From JBGSKY01 sp041740995 (GTDB lineage: Bacteria > Planctomycetota > Planctomycetia > Pirellulales > Pirellulaceae), in NCBI GenBank assembly GCA_041740995.1, contig JBGSKY010000050.1, forward strand, positions 1 through 43,681: a stretch of 43,681 bases of DNA. Direction: 5' to 3'. This document shows, one piece after another, positions 17,715 to 26,007 of this stretch (position 1 is the first letter of the stretch; every line of letters begins with the position of its first letter). The notes beneath the pieces are model-generated. The model was not told the origin of the DNA. It saw only the letters and a list, made by a program, of their open reading frames with translations, and made no database searches. Both the position numbers and the translations under genes were made by a program.

Positions 17715-18932
17715 ATGATGAAAAATCTGACTGTTGCGATTTTGATTGCATCGCTTGTCGTCGTTGGCTCGACGACCGTGAGGGCTGATCAGATTGTACT
17801 CAGCAATGGGACGGCGTTGGTTGGCAAGCAGGCCAGTGTTGATCCAAAAAAAGCCAGTCAAACGTTGGTGCTCGAATCGGGAATCGAATTAACGTTGCCG
17901 TTTTCAAGCGTTCGGGCCGTGATGCCTGAAGGGCCCAATGAAACACTCTATTTAAAAAACGTTGATCGAGTTCCCGATACCATCGAAGGTCATCAACAGA
18001 TGATCGCTTGGGCCAACAAGAATGGGCTGCGTGATGTCGCCACCGCCCACTATCAACGGCTAGTCGAACTGGAACCAGCCAACCGCGCCGCTTGGGCCGC
18101 ACTGCAATACAACGAGACCTCAGCGGGCTGGATTCCACGCGATCGTTATTGGCGTGCAAAAGGGATGGTTCGCGATGCAGGACGTTGGGAAATCCCACAA
18201 GATGTCGCGATTGCCCAAGCGATTGAGAATCGTAAAAAATCTAGCTACGAAATCAAACGCAAAATCGATAGCAGTTTTCGCGATCTGTTGGCCAACAACA
18301 ACCGTGCGGCCGAGGCCCGTCAATACCTGCGCGAGTTGAACGACCCCAACGCACTTCCGGCGCTTGTTGAACAAGTCCAGGCTAATGCGCGCAACGATGT
18401 GTTGCGAATGGAGCTGATTAACATCATCGGTCGCTTACCCGGTCGTGGTGCCGAGACGGCGCTCGTGGTGATCTTGGTCAATGAGGCCGACGCACAGATT
18501 CGAAATCGTTGTATCGATATTTTGGACCAGCGAAATTCGGCCGCAGCGGTGGTGAAGTTGCAAGGCTACCTAGTCAACAACGATCCGCTGCGAGATCGCC
18601 CCGAGACGATCAATCGCGCCGCTGAAGCCCTCGCGGTGTTGGGCGACGAAAGGAGCATTCCTCGGCTGATTGATGTGCTGGTTACCGAACATCAACAGAA
18701 ATCCGGCTCGCAGCATGGCACAAACGTCGGCATGACCGACAACGGTGGTATGGGATTTTCTCAAGGCGGTCAGAATCGAACGACCAAGCTTGTGTCGCAA
18801 AACAAAGACGTGCTGTATGCTTTGCAAACGCTTTCGCGGGAGAGCTTGCCGTCTTATGAAAAACAAGCTTGGTTAGACTGGTACGCGTCAGCCAATGCCG
18901 ACACGGGATTGCAATTGCGCCGCGATCCGTAG
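17715..18932 (+). CDS. Secreted HEAT-repeat protein
   Basis: From the ATG at 17715 the protein has 405 residues with a signal peptide (MMKNLTVAILIASLVVVGSTTVRA). Residues about 25-75 form a small beta domain (DQIVLSNGTALVGKQ...LESGIELTLPFSSVRAV). A helical TPR-like segment follows (about 85-130) with GWIPRDRYWRAKGM just after it. From about 195 on there are HEAT/Armadillo-like repeats: PNALPALVEQVQANAR, RMELINIIGRLPGRGAE, and ERSIPRLIDVLVTEH. The fold suggests protein-protein binding in the periplasm; no enzymatic motif is seen. Similar proteins are common in planctomycetes. An upstream ATG at 17607 would add 36 residues unlike a signal peptide. Confidence 0.85.
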   Translation: MMKNLTVAILIASLVVVGSTTVRADQIVLSNGTALVGKQASVDPKKASQTLVLESGIELTLPFSSVRAVMPEGPNETLYLKNVDRVPDTIEGHQQMIAWANKNGLRDVATAHYQRLVELEPANRAAWAALQYNETSAGWIPRDRYWRAKGMVRDAGRWEIPQDVAIAQAIENRKKSSYEIKRKIDSSFRDLLANNNRAAEARQYLRELNDPNALPALVEQVQANARNDVLRMELINIIGRLPGRGAETALVVILVNEADAQIRNRCIDILDQRNSAAAVVKLQGYLVNNDPLRDRPETINRAAEALAVLGDERSIPRLIDVLVTEHQQKSGSQHGTNVGMTDNGGMGFSQGGQNRTTKLVSQNKDVLYALQTLSRESLPSYEKQAWLDWYASANADTGLQLRRDP

Positions 18933-18950
18933 GGCTGGCACTAGATCTAC

Positions 18951-19113
18951 TTTGGACCCCCTTGAGCATGTCTCATGGTTGAACCAGCTTCGTAAGCTAA
19001 CACCTTGTCCTAAATCTGCATTTGGACCCCCATGAGCTTGCCTCATGGGTGAACCAGCTTCGTAAGATTTGGACCCCCATGAGCTTGTCTCATGGGTGAA
19101 CCAGCTTCGTAAG
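18951..19113. repeat. Three copies of a 46-bp hairpin repeat
   Basis: Copies lie at about 18951-18996, 19021-19066 and 19068-19113. Each reads tttggaccccc, then an 8-bp stem (cccatgag / ctcatggg in copies 2 and 3), then tgaaccagcttcgtaag. Copies 2 and 3 are nearly identical and adjacent; copy 1 has a degenerate stem (cttgag). Confidence 0.85.
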
Positions 19114-19198
19114 CTAACTCCACGACGCTCCACCAAAAGACCCCAACGGGTTCATCCCGTTAGGTGAATCAGTTTGCTTGATGCGTCAAGGAACTTCC

Positions 19199-19300
19199 GC
19201 TCCGATGGGATGAACCCACACGGGGGCGGGATGCGCGACTGCGGCCAGCTTAGCTGACGAAACTGCGCTCCGGTGGGATGAACCCACGCGGGGGCGGGAA
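19199..19300. repeat. Two copies of a 32-bp repeat
   Basis: The copies (19199-19230 and 19269-19300) share gatgaaccca and end in cgggggcggg, with two mismatches over 32 bp. A related inverted form (aacgggttcatcccgtt) precedes them at about 19145. Confidence 0.8.
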
Positions 19301-19525
19301 AGATCCCTCTGGACTCTTCGGGATCGTAAAACGTGACATGTTGCCGCTAAAACCATCTGCTCCAAAAAGATGTCGTGTTGTGCAAAAACCGAGATAATGC
19401 CGACTCAAAACGCACTGTCGAAGATTTGTGGAGACTAAATCCGCCTAGGTTTGACAAGCTCGAAACACACCTATACAGTTCGGCAAGGCTTCAAAATTTT
19501 GTAATTCTCTCGAACGGACGGTTTG

Positions 19526-20593
19526 ATGCAAAAACTTTGCCTCTACTCCTTCGTGGCTTTAGTAGCATACTTACAAAGCTTCCAAAGTGTTTTCGCTGAC
19601 ACCGCCCTAGAACGTAAAGTTCTAAACTCTCAGATTGAATTTTTCGGTTCTGAAACGCTGATGCTTCCTATTCAGCTTGGCGATCTAGAAGTGGGTAAGA
19701 CCTACGGGTTTACATTGGTTTTGAAGAACGCCACCGATAGCCCGCTTAAGATAGTTGAAGCATCTCCCCAATGTGGATGTACAAAGTTCAGTATTCCCCC
19801 GACGACAATACAGGCAAAAGATTCGATCGCTGTTGATTTTGCGTTGGAGGCTGATTTCAAACGATTGCCTTCGGAACTTTTTAATGTGCAACTGCAAACC
19901 GAAGGTGCCGTGACATCGGTAACACTTGGATTTCACTCGAACATCTCTGGCGCTCTAGGATTTCTTCCTTTCCGTTCGATTTATCGCGCCAGTCCGATGC
20001 GGGACAATGGTGACGCCGCCGAAATTCAAGAATTTAAGGTGCCAATAATCTTTAGCGACCCAATTACCGAAATGGATATACAAGTTTCCACCGACGATTC
20101 GCTGGATTATCTTTCGTGGCGTTTTTTACAAGAAAACGAGAATTGGTTTGTAGTCGGGTCTTGTCGTACCGATCAGATTCCTCCTGAAAGTTCTAGCGGC
20201 ATGTTGCGACTTAGCCACAGGCAGCGGCCACAACAGATAGCGGAACAGCATTTCGTAATTGAGAAACCGGAACCGGTAGAGTTCGCACCAACGCGAATAT
20301 TGCTATCACGAAGTAGCGAGAACGATTTCTGGACAGGTTCTGGTTTCGTACGCATCGAAGCCGCCAAATTTGACGCCAAGGAACTTGCATCCATTAGATT
20401 TTCTGTAGAGCCCAATTCGGATTTAGAAATTGTTACGACAGCTCGGGAGCTCTCAAAGGCCATCCATCAGGTCAGATTTATTGTGAAAAAACTTGATGCT
20501 GAAGACGTGAGGAATAGCGACTCTCATACTTTAAAATTGCGGGTTGCTGTTGGTGAAAAAGTCTTCACCAAGGCTTTGCAATTAACTTTTTAA
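19526..20593 (+). CDS. DUF1573 protein, secreted
   Basis: The product of 355 residues starts with a signal peptide (MQKLCLYSFVALVAYLQSFQ, with likely cleavage after VFA). Residues about 50-140 form a DUF1573-type Ig-like domain: GDLEVGKTYGFTLVLKNATD, then the diagnostic EASPQCGCTKF with Cys83 and Cys85, and IQAKDSIAVDFAL. The rest is beta-rich and resembles further Ig-like repeats. DUF1573 proteins are periplasmic or surface proteins of unknown role, abundant in Bacteroidetes and Planctomycetes. The gene starts a plus-strand group with the small Cys-rich gene 17 bp downstream. A TTG immediately before the ATG is unlikely to be used. No Shine-Dalgarno is evident. Confidence 0.85.
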   Translation: MQKLCLYSFVALVAYLQSFQSVFADTALERKVLNSQIEFFGSETLMLPIQLGDLEVGKTYGFTLVLKNATDSPLKIVEASPQCGCTKFSIPPTTIQAKDSIAVDFALEADFKRLPSELFNVQLQTEGAVTSVTLGFHSNISGALGFLPFRSIYRASPMRDNGDAAEIQEFKVPIIFSDPITEMDIQVSTDDSLDYLSWRFLQENENWFVVGSCRTDQIPPESSSGMLRLSHRQRPQQIAEQHFVIEKPEPVEFAPTRILLSRSSENDFWTGSGFVRIEAAKFDAKELASIRFSVEPNSDLEIVTTARELSKAIHQVRFIVKKLDAEDVRNSDSHTLKLRVAVGEKVFTKALQLTF

Positions 20594-20610
20594 ATTCGGA
20601 GAATATTTAT

Positions 20611-21051
20611 ATGAATTAGAGAGTTTTAGTAACAAGTTTGGTTCTTGTTTCGGTTGGAGCAGAGCTAAAGACCAACGCAACCCCTTGTTACGTCGCCGAC
20701 CAGACTGCTTACAACTGTCCCGTTCTGCTTTTGCCATCTGACTGCAATATGTTGAACACATATTGGGACGAGATAGGCCGACATTGGGCTTGTTTACCGA
20801 TGGTCACGCCGCATGCGTCACAATACTACGACGTTCGGCAAGCAGTGTGGCCTGAGGCTTCTGGCGCAAACGGCAAACAAGGTGCGGCATTCATCTGCTA
20901 CAACATTATTACTTGCGTGATTGACGAGTACACTTATTCGCTTCTTGATCCTTCAGTAGTTCCGCCTTGCCAAGCGAACGGCTCTGGTGGGCTAGATGCT
21001 GGTTTCGGGTACATCCCATACGGGAGTGTTTGCCACACCGTAAGACCGTAA
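20611..21051 (+). pseudogene. Small Cys-rich secreted protein with amber at codon 3
   Basis: Translation from the ATG at 20611 gives M-N-stop (TAG at 20617-20619) and then a perfect continuation of a signal peptide, RVLVTSLVLVSVGAELKTNA, followed by a Cys-rich domain with eight cysteines in about 130 residues. A ggag at 20598-20601 sits at a fair distance (9 nt) before this ATG. The third codon would read Lys (AAG) or Gln if one base differed, which is what a signal peptide needs. The remaining frame is intact to its stop. A TTG at 20638 could restart translation but loses the positive charge. So the gene is either freshly inactivated, read through at the amber, or hit by a sequencing error. 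The family is not recognised. The gene lies between the DUF1573 gene and the next gene of the same arm. Confidence 0.65.
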
Positions 21052-21120
21052 TGCAAATAAATTCTGACAATTGAATTGCCACGAGTCGTCGTTGTAGTGA
21101 AAAAGACAGACAGGAGAATT

Positions 21121-22068
21121 ATGTTACGCTTTGAATTATTGAAAGTGATACTGCTTGCGGCGTTATTGTGCACTACTGAGAAAATCTTGATTGCGCAAGA
21201 GGCCGTAAGTGAGACCAAGGGACTGGTAATGGCATATTTCGCGCAAGCCGAAGCGATGACGGTTGTTGACGTCATCGTGCGTGACAATCGAACGAAAGCG
21301 GCCCATGAATCGGAGCTTAAAAACGCTGATTTCTCTAATCAAAGTATCGTTGATATCCGTCTCACCGCCGATTACGAAAAGCACGAGCTTCGGTACGTCA
21401 AGAGAACTAAGCGCTCCAGAGTTGATCTCCGAAATTCAACGGAAAGCGTGAGTTATAAGACGGTAGCCTGCTGTTACACAAAGGATGTAGGTATGGTCAG
21501 ACGCTTTGAGAATAAGAGTGAAGCGGTTAAATACTCCGAATCGACTTTTGAAGAGTTCCTAAACAAAAACGGAATTCAATGCTACAATGCGGCAGGAATG
21601 GGTGGCCCAATCAGCATCACGCCGAACAACACAGTGGCAGAGCAATTACATGCGGGCGGACATAGCTTTGATAAGGCCACGGTCATCCCCAAGTCCGACG
21701 GCATATTGCAACTGCTGATCGAAGTTAACGATCGTCCGCCAAAACGCAGTGCGCGTTTACTCTTCGACGAACGTAATTTAAGACCTGTGCGACTCACAAG
21801 TGAATTTTTTACTTCGGAAGAGACTCAATTTATCGATTGCGTGACCGAGTATGAAACTGTGAACGGTTTTTCTTGTCCCAAATCGGCGACGATCAAATCA
21901 TTGTTACGAGTGCCGTTGGAAGATCAATCTAAAGCGGTCCTTGTAGATGGCCGCGGGACCGCCGACTATCGATGGCTGCATGTCAACGATCCACTTCAGA
22001 ATTTCATTGATCCCGAGAAATTGATGCAGGACGAACAAGCAGCGATCAATTACCTCAAAGGCGACTAA
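21121..22068 (+). CDS. Secreted beta-rich protein, LolA-like layout
   Basis: The ATG at 21121 has a strong Shine-Dalgarno (aggag, 21112-21116) and starts a product of 315 residues with a signal peptide (MLRFELLKVILLAALLCTTE). I do not recognise a named family. The predicted strands alternate regularly, and near the C-terminus the protein reads ARLLFDERNLRPVRLTSEF, then TEYETVNGFSCPKSATI, an arrangement like the outer-membrane lipoprotein-sorting fold in which a 'D-x-x-x-L-x-P' strand precedes an 'EY-x-x-x-x-G' hairpin. The protein of the other arm (24428-25546) has the same arrangement. It follows the Cys-rich gene by 69 bp and is the last gene of the plus arm. No anchor is seen at its C-terminus. 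Confidence 0.75.
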   Translation: MLRFELLKVILLAALLCTTEKILIAQEAVSETKGLVMAYFAQAEAMTVVDVIVRDNRTKAAHESELKNADFSNQSIVDIRLTADYEKHELRYVKRTKRSRVDLRNSTESVSYKTVACCYTKDVGMVRRFENKSEAVKYSESTFEEFLNKNGIQCYNAAGMGGPISITPNNTVAEQLHAGGHSFDKATVIPKSDGILQLLIEVNDRPPKRSARLLFDERNLRPVRLTSEFFTSEETQFIDCVTEYETVNGFSCPKSATIKSLLRVPLEDQSKAVLVDGRGTADYRWLHVNDPLQNFIDPEKLMQDEQAAINYLKGD

Positions 22069-22195
22069 AATTAACCTTTGCTTGACGCCTTGAGCGAACA
22101 ATTAACGAATGTTAAAAAGTTCGGCGGGAAAAACCGGCGGCTAGCGCCTCGCCGCTGACATTTTGACTTGCACAGCAAGTCTTTCTCCCCTGCCC

Positions 22196-23182
22196 TTAGT
22201 TGTTTGAAGGCAAACTCTGAGCGAGCGGCGAAGTTCGCTTGCCAGCGCGGGAACCCAAGTCGCGCCAGACTTCGACATCAATCGTATTAGCGACTGTTTC
22301 GACGTGTCCGTCAGCGAAACAGACGGTAACGCTGCTGCGGTGATTCGATCTTGCCGTAATGACACCAGCCATTGGATAAGTAATCGATCGTCCGCAATCC
22401 AAAATGGCCGAATTCGGCGTCTGTGTATGAGTATAGTGATGGAAGAGTTGCCAATGGCGACCGTAGCTGCGTACCCAATCCTGATGCTTGTTCGTAATTT
22501 CCGAGCACTTTTGTATGAATCGATTGGGCTGTCCAACTGGGACGATTGCATCCTTGATATCGGCTAAATCACGAAAGGGGAGACCTCCAGTACTCGACTG
22601 GTTCCCTGCCAGCGGACCTCGAACCGTTCCGACAAGTCGCTCGGCCAGCATCGCGGTGTTCGAGAGCCCATCTTCAAAGGATGACGAACGTGTAGGAACT
22701 CCATAATCAAAGGCACCGAGAAATCTTGAATCGACTAGCTGTGGGTTGAACATCCCCGCATCGACACCGCCGTTGACGGCATAGCTCAGCGAGTAGCGGT
22801 CCGCTTCGCCGTCTGAGCCGCATTGAAACGCAGAGGTCAGTGGGATTTCGTCCAACTTATACGAGCCCATAGGACTAACACGCCAGTCGATTTTTTGGCT
22901 GGTGGCCGCTTGGTCAAGAAACGGGAGCACTCGCGGGAGCATCCCAAATCCGGCATCGCCGCTATTGCGTGATGCTCCAACCGGAAAGACACCGAAAGCG
23001 GTTTCGTAATTTTGAAGCCCAATTCCAATCTGTCGTTGGTTCGACAGACACGCGCTCAACCTTGCCGATTCTCTGGCTCCGAAAATAACCGGCAAACTGA
23101 TCGCCAGAAGTAGCGTGACAATTGCAATCACGACCATCAATTCAACGAGCGTAAAGCCGTTGGCGAGCTTGTTTCGATTCAT
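22196..23182 (-). CDS. DUF1559 protein with type IV pilin-like leader
   Basis: The 328-residue product from ATG 23182 begins MNRNKLANG and continues FTLVELMVVIAIVTLLLAIS, a standard prepilin motif with Gly before Phe. The helix runs into RESARLSACLSNQRQIGIGL, as in other DUF1559 proteins. The C-terminal H-x9-DG signature is SNHRSSVTVCFADGHVE. It is the most downstream gene of the minus arm, 70 bp after the DUF1573-like lipoprotein gene. The sequence is diverged from the DUF1559 at 15241-16308, so the two are not recent copies. Minor pseudopilins of this class probably depend on a type II secretion-like machine such as the one at the left end. ATG 23206 is an alternative start. Confidence 0.92.
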   Translation of the reverse strand: MNRNKLANGFTLVELMVVIAIVTLLLAISLPVIFGARESARLSACLSNQRQIGIGLQNYETAFGVFPVGASRNSGDAGFGMLPRVLPFLDQAATSQKIDWRVSPMGSYKLDEIPLTSAFQCGSDGEADRYSLSYAVNGGVDAGMFNPQLVDSRFLGAFDYGVPTRSSSFEDGLSNTAMLAERLVGTVRGPLAGNQSSTGGLPFRDLADIKDAIVPVGQPNRFIQKCSEITNKHQDWVRSYGRHWQLFHHYTHTQTPNSAILDCGRSITYPMAGVITARSNHRSSVTVCFADGHVETVANTIDVEVWRDLGSRAGKRTSPLAQSLPSNN

Positions 23183-23252
23183 GATGTGATACTCAACTAA
23201 ACCCAAATTGTCAGTGCTGAGAAATCAATCCTACGAAGGTCTGACTTGCAAT

Positions 23253-24350
23253 TCAGCCACGAAAGTTAAACGTCACGGGGAAACTTCTTGTCTCGTTTGC
23301 CTCTGACTTCTCATCGTTGATTTCGATGTTTAAGATCATGAGCGACTGTTCAGGGAAAGTAATGCCGTCCTTTCGTCGAAAACCAATTTGATTGTCGCCG
23401 ACCACGTATGCCGCAACCAACTCGTCTTGCTCAAACGAGACGCTTTTGATCTTGAATTTCACGTTGGACATACGATAGAGCGTGATCAACTTTGGAAGCA
23501 TTTGGGAAGGCATCGAAAGAATCGTTAGTTCCTGCGATCCATTCAAAGACCACTCGTCTGTAATTTCTGCTGTGATATTAACGTCAATTTTCGCATTTCC
23601 ATATGACACGAAAATCTGCGAACTGAACGCACCATACTCAAGTTCACGCGGCGTGAGGAATACTGTCAGATCGCCGTTAAGCAAGTGCTTATTGTTTTCG
23701 AATTTTACGACGATTGAGTCTGTGTTGAGGTTGAAACGAATCGTCGGATTTTCATTTTGAATTTGAAGATGATCAATATCGAGTTCGCTTTTGCTCTCGA
23801 TAAAAAATTGCATTTCGCGCTCGATCGTTTCGCTTCCTTTGTAAGTTAGACCGAAGTCACATTGATTGTGTAATTGAAGCGTTGTGTCTGCTGCAGGGAA
23901 TTTCACTGTCGTTGGCTTGGACATCCAACGCTGCTGATCCTTGACAGAGATGAGGCTAATATCGCCGATAAAGTCGTCCTGAGGGGGAATCGCTTTAACG
24001 TAGAAATGAGCGAAACCCCTTTGACCTGGATCAATCGTCGTTGGACTTATCGAGTCGTAAACAAAAAAATGGGAAAGAGGTGCTCGTTCGAAGTCATTGC
24101 TGTGTATTGGTAACTGGCTAGCATTCCTAATTTCAACGGAAAAGTCCTTGCGTTCGTTCGGATTCATTCCGATCTTTTCCGGCCAATGGATTACTTCGAT
24201 CGGATCAGGCGATATTAATCGTGGTAACGCCGGAGCTCCGTCATCCGGACTCCCGGATTGGTCACTCAGTTCCGGGCTAGTACAGCCCGCAAAAGCAGCA
24301 ATGCTAAACATCAAGCTCAAGCAACTTTTTACTCCAAAGGGTAAACGCAT
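23253..24350 (-). CDS. DUF1573-like lipoprotein
   Basis: The 365-residue product starts with a signal peptide ending in the lipobox AFAGC (MRLPFGVKSCLSLMFSIA, then AFAGC), so it is a probable lipoprotein. GAGGA upstream of the ATG gives a good Shine-Dalgarno. The first Ig-like domain resembles DUF1573: EKIGMNPNERKDFSVEIRNA, then TTIDPGQRGFAHFYVKA. The CGC motif found in the DUF1573 protein of the plus arm is missing. Two more beta domains follow. The layout of strands matches the plus-arm DUF1573 protein, so I think the two arms share an Ig-like partner. The gene lies between the anchored beta-rich protein gene upstream (77 bp gap) and the DUF1559 gene downstream (70 bp gap). Confidence 0.72.
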   Translation of the reverse strand: MRLPFGVKSCLSLMFSIAAFAGCTSPELSDQSGSPDDGAPALPRLISPDPIEVIHWPEKIGMNPNERKDFSVEIRNASQLPIHSNDFERAPLSHFFVYDSISPTTIDPGQRGFAHFYVKAIPPQDDFIGDISLISVKDQQRWMSKPTTVKFPAADTTLQLHNQCDFGLTYKGSETIEREMQFFIESKSELDIDHLQIQNENPTIRFNLNTDSIVVKFENNKHLLNGDLTVFLTPRELEYGAFSSQIFVSYGNAKIDVNITAEITDEWSLNGSQELTILSMPSQMLPKLITLYRMSNVKFKIKSVSFEQDELVAAYVVGDNQIGFRRKDGITFPEQSLMILNIEINDEKSEANETRSFPVTFNFRG

Positions 24351-24427
24351 GTTTTCCTCGATTGCTTTTTTTATTCAATCAAACAAACCAAAAACTAATG
24401 ATAAAAAGTTCGCATTACGGAAATCTC

Positions 24428-25546
24428 CTAACTACGCTTTTTTCTGAAGCGTTTATACGTAATCAAAAGTGCTGTGAAGCCTAGGGTGACAACAATCCCG
24501 TAAAGCCAACTATTGGATGAACGGCTGTAATTGCCAACGGTTGGTAAACTTTCGAGATCCCCTGATTCCTTTAATGTCATAAACTCGTTTAGTTTTTTAG
24601 CCGTCTCGTCGGTTACCACGCGCTCAACTGGCACTTCACCGCCAACCGTGTAGTTCCTTCCGTTCTTATTGTCTACGACCCGCGTTCCGATGGGAAAACT
24701 GAATTCCCATGCTAGCGGTGTATTCGAGCTGTCGCTTTGAATCTTCGAGGAACGCGCAGTCCACGTAGTTTCCAGTTTTCGAATCCGATTTTCCGACGCG
24801 TTGGTATTCTCATAAGTCAGCGTGCTTGAACATTTGACCGGAATCCAAATGCCGTCGATCTTTTCGTTCGAGTACTCTCGCTTACTAGAGCTGTGATAGC
24901 CGTTCGTTTCTGATTTAAATTCGTAGCTGTAAATCTGAAATCCGTCCTGGTCATCAAAGATCGTTTTGGTTACCCCATTATCAGATACTGTTTTCAAGAC
25001 GAATCGACCATCGACTGTCGGTTCGACAGTATCCTTGCCGAACGTCATAAAATTAAAATGCCTCTCATAGAAAATTTTTGCTGGCCAGAAGCAGTCCATC
25101 AACGCCATCATGTGACTGTCTAAAGTTGACACGCGGCCGAGTGGCTGGCTGGTCTTCGTTTTCTCGGCCGCTGGGTCACGAGAAAATAGTGACGTGACCG
25201 TGTTGGGCGTTTCAAGCCGCATGTCAAAGGTCAAGGACGGCGTCTGCAATTGCATTCGATAACCCTGGCGAGTGGAAAGCATCATTTTGCCGCTGGTTGA
25301 TGCTAGGCTTTCGTCCGAGGTCCGACTCCACCGTGTTGTTAAGTCGCCGTCGTCTCGCATTGACCATTCTACATCAACGCGCTTGCCATTAAGTTGCTGG
25401 TAGTAACCTTGATATGCCGTCTCAATCGGATTTGAAATCGCAACAAGCGACTCTTGCGAGAACCCGACACTTGGTAGAAGCACTAGGATCGAACAAGTGA
25501 TGACCGCTTTGGACGTGGTAGTGATGGCTGGCCGTTTGAAACTCAT
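24428..25546 (-). CDS. Secreted beta-rich protein with C-terminal membrane anchor
   Basis: The product has 372 residues from ATG 25546. It has an N-terminal signal peptide (MSFKRPAITTTSKAVITCSI then LVLLPSVGFSQ), a large beta-rich region, and a C-terminal tail with a helix (about 345-364) followed by the basic end KRFRKKRS. Such an end is typical of a stop-transfer anchor, or of a surface-sorting signal. Its middle reads TIFDDQDGFQIYSYEF and then KREYSNEKIDGIWIP, the same order of strands as in the protein at 21121-22068. I do not recognise a named family. It is the first gene of the minus arm. ATG 25567 would add seven residues. Confidence 0.75.
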   Translation of the reverse strand: MSFKRPAITTTSKAVITCSILVLLPSVGFSQESLVAISNPIETAYQGYYQQLNGKRVDVEWSMRDDGDLTTRWSRTSDESLASTSGKMMLSTRQGYRMQLQTPSLTFDMRLETPNTVTSLFSRDPAAEKTKTSQPLGRVSTLDSHMMALMDCFWPAKIFYERHFNFMTFGKDTVEPTVDGRFVLKTVSDNGVTKTIFDDQDGFQIYSYEFKSETNGYHSSSKREYSNEKIDGIWIPVKCSSTLTYENTNASENRIRKLETTWTARSSKIQSDSSNTPLAWEFSFPIGTRVVDNKNGRNYTVGGEVPVERVVTDETAKKLNEFMTLKESGDLESLPTVGNYSRSSNSWLYGIVVTLGFTALLITYKRFRKKRS

Positions 25547-26007
25547 GATTATTCCCGTGTAACGCATGAAATCAAAGCTTGCTCATTGTTGGAAAAGTTG
25601 GACAAACAAATGAGATAGCAAATATTTATTTCGTGAAAAACAATCTCCGCGTTATTTTATCATCGCGAATTCGCCAACGAAACAAGGGCTGGGTCAAGAT
25701 TTTAATTTACTTGCACCCATCCCAAGTTTTGCGGACTCCATTTGTCCGTTGATCTTCACGTCCAAGTGCGCACCGGCGTTCAGCGAAGTCTTTGTTACGT
25801 TACCGAAACTGGCGAAGCTTTAGCGTCGCTTGAAAGATGTGGTTCACGCGGGATAGCTGCCCCCATTTTCAAATGGCTGCGTTGCAGCGAGAATCGTTTT
25901 TTGCTGCCGACATCGAAGGTTAGCAAATCGGTAACTCGTTTCGAGTCGATTGGCCCCGCTGTTTGATAAGCCAGATATTGGCTCGGCGATTGATACAAGG
26001 ATTAAGT
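25547..26007. other. Divergent spacer upstream of rnhA, no gene seen
   Basis: The first 150 bp are A+T rich and probably hold the promoter of the anchored beta-rich protein gene. A 74-codon plus-strand frame (25742-25966) has no recognisable product, no good start and is crossed by an equally long frame on the other strand. The end holds the Shine-Dalgarno of rnhA (aagg, 25997-26000). No tRNA or hairpin of note was seen. Confidence 0.5.

Larger units (their letters stand above)
18933..19525. other. 593-bp spacer made of intergenic repeats
   Basis: The spacer carries three copies of a roughly 46-bp repeat (18951-19113) and two copies of a 32-bp repeat (19199-19230, 19269-19300). No gene is convincing: the 82-codon minus frame at 18888-19136 is translated repeat, and a 74-codon plus frame at 19375 overlaps the DUF1573 start. 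The last 150 bp are A+T rich and probably hold the promoter of the DUF1573 gene. Confidence 0.7.

Noticed and set aside
18888..19136. An 82-codon minus-strand frame
   Set aside because: It is translated from the 46-bp repeats (SLRSWF-HET words) and has no independent support.
18951..19300. CRISPR array
   Set aside because: The repeats are few, the gaps between them are unequal, copies 2 and 3 touch each other, and no cas gene is present.
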